DNA of 64,000 nt, taken from assembly GCF_013359775.1 (NCBI RefSeq), contig NZ_JABMCI010000062.1, positions 159,154-223,153 on the forward strand, written 5' to 3'. The DNA comes from Cellulomonas humilata. GTDB taxonomy: Bacteria > Actinomycetota > Actinomycetes > Actinomycetales > Cellulomonadaceae. Of this stretch, positions 61,802-64,000 are shown one piece after another. The position numbers and the translations under genes were made by a program. The notes under the pieces were generated by a model. That model did no database searches. It saw only the letters and a program-made list of their open reading frames with translations, and had not been told where the DNA came from. Each line of letters begins with the position of its first letter. The stretch's first letter is position 1.

Positions 61802-63539
61802 GGTCGCCCCCGCCCCACGTGGCGCGGGAGAAGTCGCGCGCGAAGGTGACGAGGTCGGGATCGGTCTGCACGGCGTAGGCCCGGTAGCGGCCGGCCATGG
61901 AGGCGATCCTGTGCCGTCCCTCGGGAGAGATCCGCAGCACCAGGCTGCCGCCCCCGCCCGCCGCCTCCAGTGCCCGCGTGGCGATGTCGCTGCCGACCGT
62001 CCGCATCGTCCCCGCCCGCCAGCCCGCCTCGGGTCGGAACATCGTCGACACCCCGTCGTCCGAGATGACGGCGATGTGCGTGGGCCCGGTCGTGGTGGGG
62101 GGCTTCCCGTCGGCGCCCAGGTGGGTGCGCTCCAGCAGCTCGAGGGGAAAGGACGTCCCGCCGCCGATGTACGCGACGACGGCCGCCATGACCGCGTCGA
62201 CGTCGCGGGTGAAGCCCTCGGTGCCGATCGCCTGACCGCTGCCGCTCCAGGTCGTGGCCTGCACCCGGGCGCCCGAACGCAGGGCGGACAGTGCGAGCAC
62301 GGCCCCGGCGAGCGCGATCGGCGCCGCGGTGACCGACGGGTTGGCCATCGAGCCCGACGAGTCCAGGTAGAGGTCTAGGTCGACCGGGCGCGGACGCGAC
62401 TTCACCTGCTCGTCCTCGAGGTACGCGCGCTGCACCGTGGTCATCCCCGGCACCACCACGGGAGACGCGGCCATGGTGCCTGACCAGTCGATCGTGGACA
62501 GGTCGTCGCCGACCTCCCACGGGTCGAGCCCGCCGAGCAGCTGCTCGGACGTGGTCGGCCCTTCCCGGACCGGGAACGGCACCAGGTGCGGCGCGGCGCG
62601 CTCGCGGTACCAGGCGGCGGCGACCTGCTGGGCGGACGTCGTGCTGCCCAGGGCCGTGAGCAGGGCGTGCAGGGCCGCCGGCTCGAGGCCGTTGCCTCCG
62701 CCGCCGACCGCGCCCTCGGTCGCGGACTCCGGCGTCGCACCGCCCGTGCCACCGACCACCCGCGCGTCGAGGGCGGGATGCGTCGCGGGGGCGGCGAGCG
62801 TCGGGTCGGAGGCCAGTCCGAAGGGCACGCCCCCGGCACCACCCTGGTCCCCGCCGCAGCCCAGCGCGCCCACGGACCCGGTGCTCTCCGGCGCGCGCAG
62901 CCACTCCGGGTCGATCTCGCCGCGCAGCAGACGGGCGAACCCGGCAGCCCCGCCGACCGGGTCCCGCGCGTACGCCCGCACCAGCCGCGCGCAGAGGTGG
63001 GCGTGCTCCTCGGACGCAGGCCCGGCGCCGGACAGCCGCCCGCGGGGCAGCTCCCAGAGGATCTCGTAGGTGCGCCCGATGAGCAGGCCGAGGACGTTGT
63101 CGGCGTCGGGCGTGCCGACCGCCGCGGCCAGCGAGGCGCGGTCGACCCCGGCCCGGCGCTGGAGCCGGTCGTTGATCAGCAGGTCGCACCAGAGGTTGGC
63201 GACCAGCCCGATCAGGTGGTCCATGTCCACCAGCCCCACCTTGACGCGCGCCGCGATCTTCAGGCTGGTGAGCCGGTCGACGGGCGCGAGGAGGTGATGG
63301 CCGATCTCGTGGGCGAGCACGGCGAGCGCGTGGTCCTCGATCCCCCGCTCGGCCACGACGGTGAGGTCGATGTGCACCTCGACGTCGTCGGTCGTGTACC
63401 AGGCCCACGAGGGCATGCCGCACGGCTCGGTGTGCAGGACGGGGGCGTGCATCCGCGACGTCCGGCCCCAGGCCGCGAGCGCGTCCGGCCACACGGCCAG
63501 CCAGCGCGCCGCGAGGTCGTCCAGCACCTGCGTGGTCAT
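61788..63539 (-). CDS. VWA-domain protein with HEXXH metallopeptidase domain
   Basis: 583-aa protein. Near the N terminus is a zinc-binding HEXXH (LAVLAHEIGHHLL, residues 77-81), then a Gly-rich, low-complexity linker (about 225-285), then a von Willebrand A domain with the MIDAS motif DLYLDSSGSM (Asp393) and later IGGGTSF and ISDDG. ATG 63539 overlaps the upstream gene (ATGA), and the stop overlaps the next gene by 14 bases. Metallopeptidase-plus-VWA proteins of the DUF2201 kind usually go with MoxR AAA ATPases. If one is here it is beyond the right edge. Confidence 0.75.
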   Translation of the reverse strand: MTTQVLDDLAARWLAVWPDALAAWGRTSRMHAPVLHTEPCGMPSWAWYTTDDVEVHIDLTVVAERGIEDHALAVLAHEIGHHLLAPVDRLTSLKIAARVKVGLVDMDHLIGLVANLWCDLLINDRLQRRAGVDRASLAAAVGTPDADNVLGLLIGRTYEILWELPRGRLSGAGPASEEHAHLCARLVRAYARDPVGGAAGFARLLRGEIDPEWLRAPESTGSVGALGCGGDQGGAGGVPFGLASDPTLAAPATHPALDARVVGGTGGATPESATEGAVGGGGNGLEPAALHALLTALGSTTSAQQVAAAWYRERAAPHLVPFPVREGPTTSEQLLGGLDPWEVGDDLSTIDWSGTMAASPVVVPGMTTVQRAYLEDEQVKSRPRPVDLDLYLDSSGSMANPSVTAAPIALAGAVLALSALRSGARVQATTWSGSGQAIGTEGFTRDVDAVMAAVVAYIGGGTSFPLELLERTHLGADGKPPTTTGPTHIAVISDDGVSTMFRPEAGWRAGTMRTVGSDIATRALEAAGGGGSLVLRISPEGRHRIASMAGRYRAYAVQTDPDLVTFARDFSRATWGGGDHGRR

Positions 63540-64000
63540 GCGGCCGGCCGGACGGCGTCGACCTGGTACGAGTGCCGGCGGCTCACCACGAGCACCGGCG
63601 AGCCGACGCTCGCGGGGACCGCGCCGGTCACCGTGTCCGCCCAGGGCACCGGGAGGGTCACCGCCACCGTCACCGTGGGCGGGACGGAGTCCTCGTCGGC
63701 CAGCCGGGTCACGGCGGACCCGTGGATGTCGGCGACGATCGCCCAGCGCACGCCGTCGGCCGTCACCGCGCACCCCGTGGGCCCGCCCGCCACGACGCGG
63801 GGGCGCCCCAGCCAGGGGCCGCCGTAGCCGCGGAACCCGCCGATGCGACGCAGCACGCCGGGCTCTGTCCGGTAGCCGGGCCACCACCACGGGTCGACGG
63901 AGTGCCGCGCGAGCGTGGCCGCCGGGTCGGTGCCGGGCGGCAGCCCGAGCGCGGCGACCGCCACCGGCGCCGGCAGCGAGACGGCCTCCCGCAGCGCGGC
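63536..64000 (-). CDS. Trp-rich unknown protein, C-terminal part (runs off window)
   Basis: 154 C-terminal residues of a gene that continues past the right edge; the frame is open at base 64000. A Trp/Gly/Pro-rich part, VDPWWWPGYRTEPGVLRRIG, precedes beta-rich strands ending PVLVVSRRHSYQVDAVRPAA. I recognise no family. Its stop overlaps the VWA gene start (ATGA), so it is in the same operon. The repeat-like beta strands might be a propeller or sandwich. The full gene is needed to say more. Confidence 0.6.
   Translation of the reverse strand, partial: AALREAVSLPAPVAVAALGLPPGTDPAATLARHSVDPWWWPGYRTEPGVLRRIGGFRGYGGPWLGRPRVVAGGPTGCAVTADGVRWAIVADIHGSAVTRLADEDSVPPTVTVAVTLPVPWADTVTGAVPASVGSPVLVVSRRHSYQVDAVRPAA

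Overview
This 64 kb window comes from the chromosome of a high-GC Gram-positive actinobacterium. Gene content, gene order and base composition suggest a member of the Cellulomonadaceae or a close relative, but the genus is inferred. Most of it is conserved housekeeping backbone, transcribed almost entirely on the minus strand. There are no rRNA, tRNA, IS or CRISPR sequences that I can see.

Read from left to right, the backbone runs as follows. First come the proS start, an Fpg/Nei glycosylase, a GNAT protein, ispG and the rip1/rseP-type site-2 protease. Then come dxr, a DivIVA-domain protein, rlmN, cdsA, frr, pyrH, tsf and rpsB. Next are a plus-strand M23 peptidase, a WhiG-type sigma factor, xerC, dprA, comM, yraN, a DUF2469 gene, rnhB, lepB, rplS, trmD, rimM, khpA and rpsP. 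After an amidohydrolase come ffh, glnD-glnK-amtB, ftsY, a small membrane protein, smc, a HEAT-repeat protein, ndk and a DUF4233 gene, and finally folC and ileS with a T-box leader.

Two cargo blocks interrupt gene neighbours that are adjacent in mycobacteria. Between rip1 and dxr (4985-18294) lies a polyamine/GABA block: gabT, a secreted Ig-like protein, a PotABCD-type ABC importer with a saccharopine-dehydrogenase-family enzyme in the same operon, gamma-aminobutyraldehyde dehydrogenase, an Lrp-type regulator, a class III aminotransferase and a DAO-family oxidase. Together these could import putrescine and convert it to succinic semialdehyde. A 16-bp sequence is repeated exactly upstream of potD and of the Lrp gene. 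Between the DUF4233 gene and folC (about 49870-54830) lie a TetR/MFS efflux pair and a PTS-dependent dihydroxyacetone kinase operon, dhaKLM.

Regulatory elements that can be read directly include an ileS T-box with a very short stem I, a GlnR-like box upstream of amtB-glnK-glnD, and long perfect hairpins after rpsB, tsf, rplS and khpA. The rplS leader carries three copies of a 9-mer arranged so that two mutually exclusive hairpins could form. TetR-type operators lie upstream of the tetR gene.

The right end (59776-64000) holds the least explained locus. It has a PaaK-like adenylate-forming enzyme, a protein of unknown family, a large protein carrying both a HEXXH metallopeptidase motif and a VWA/MIDAS domain, and a Trp-rich partial protein that runs off the window. 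All overlap their neighbours by 4 or 14 nt. It resembles VWA-containing MoxR-associated accessory systems, but the rest of the locus lies outside the window.
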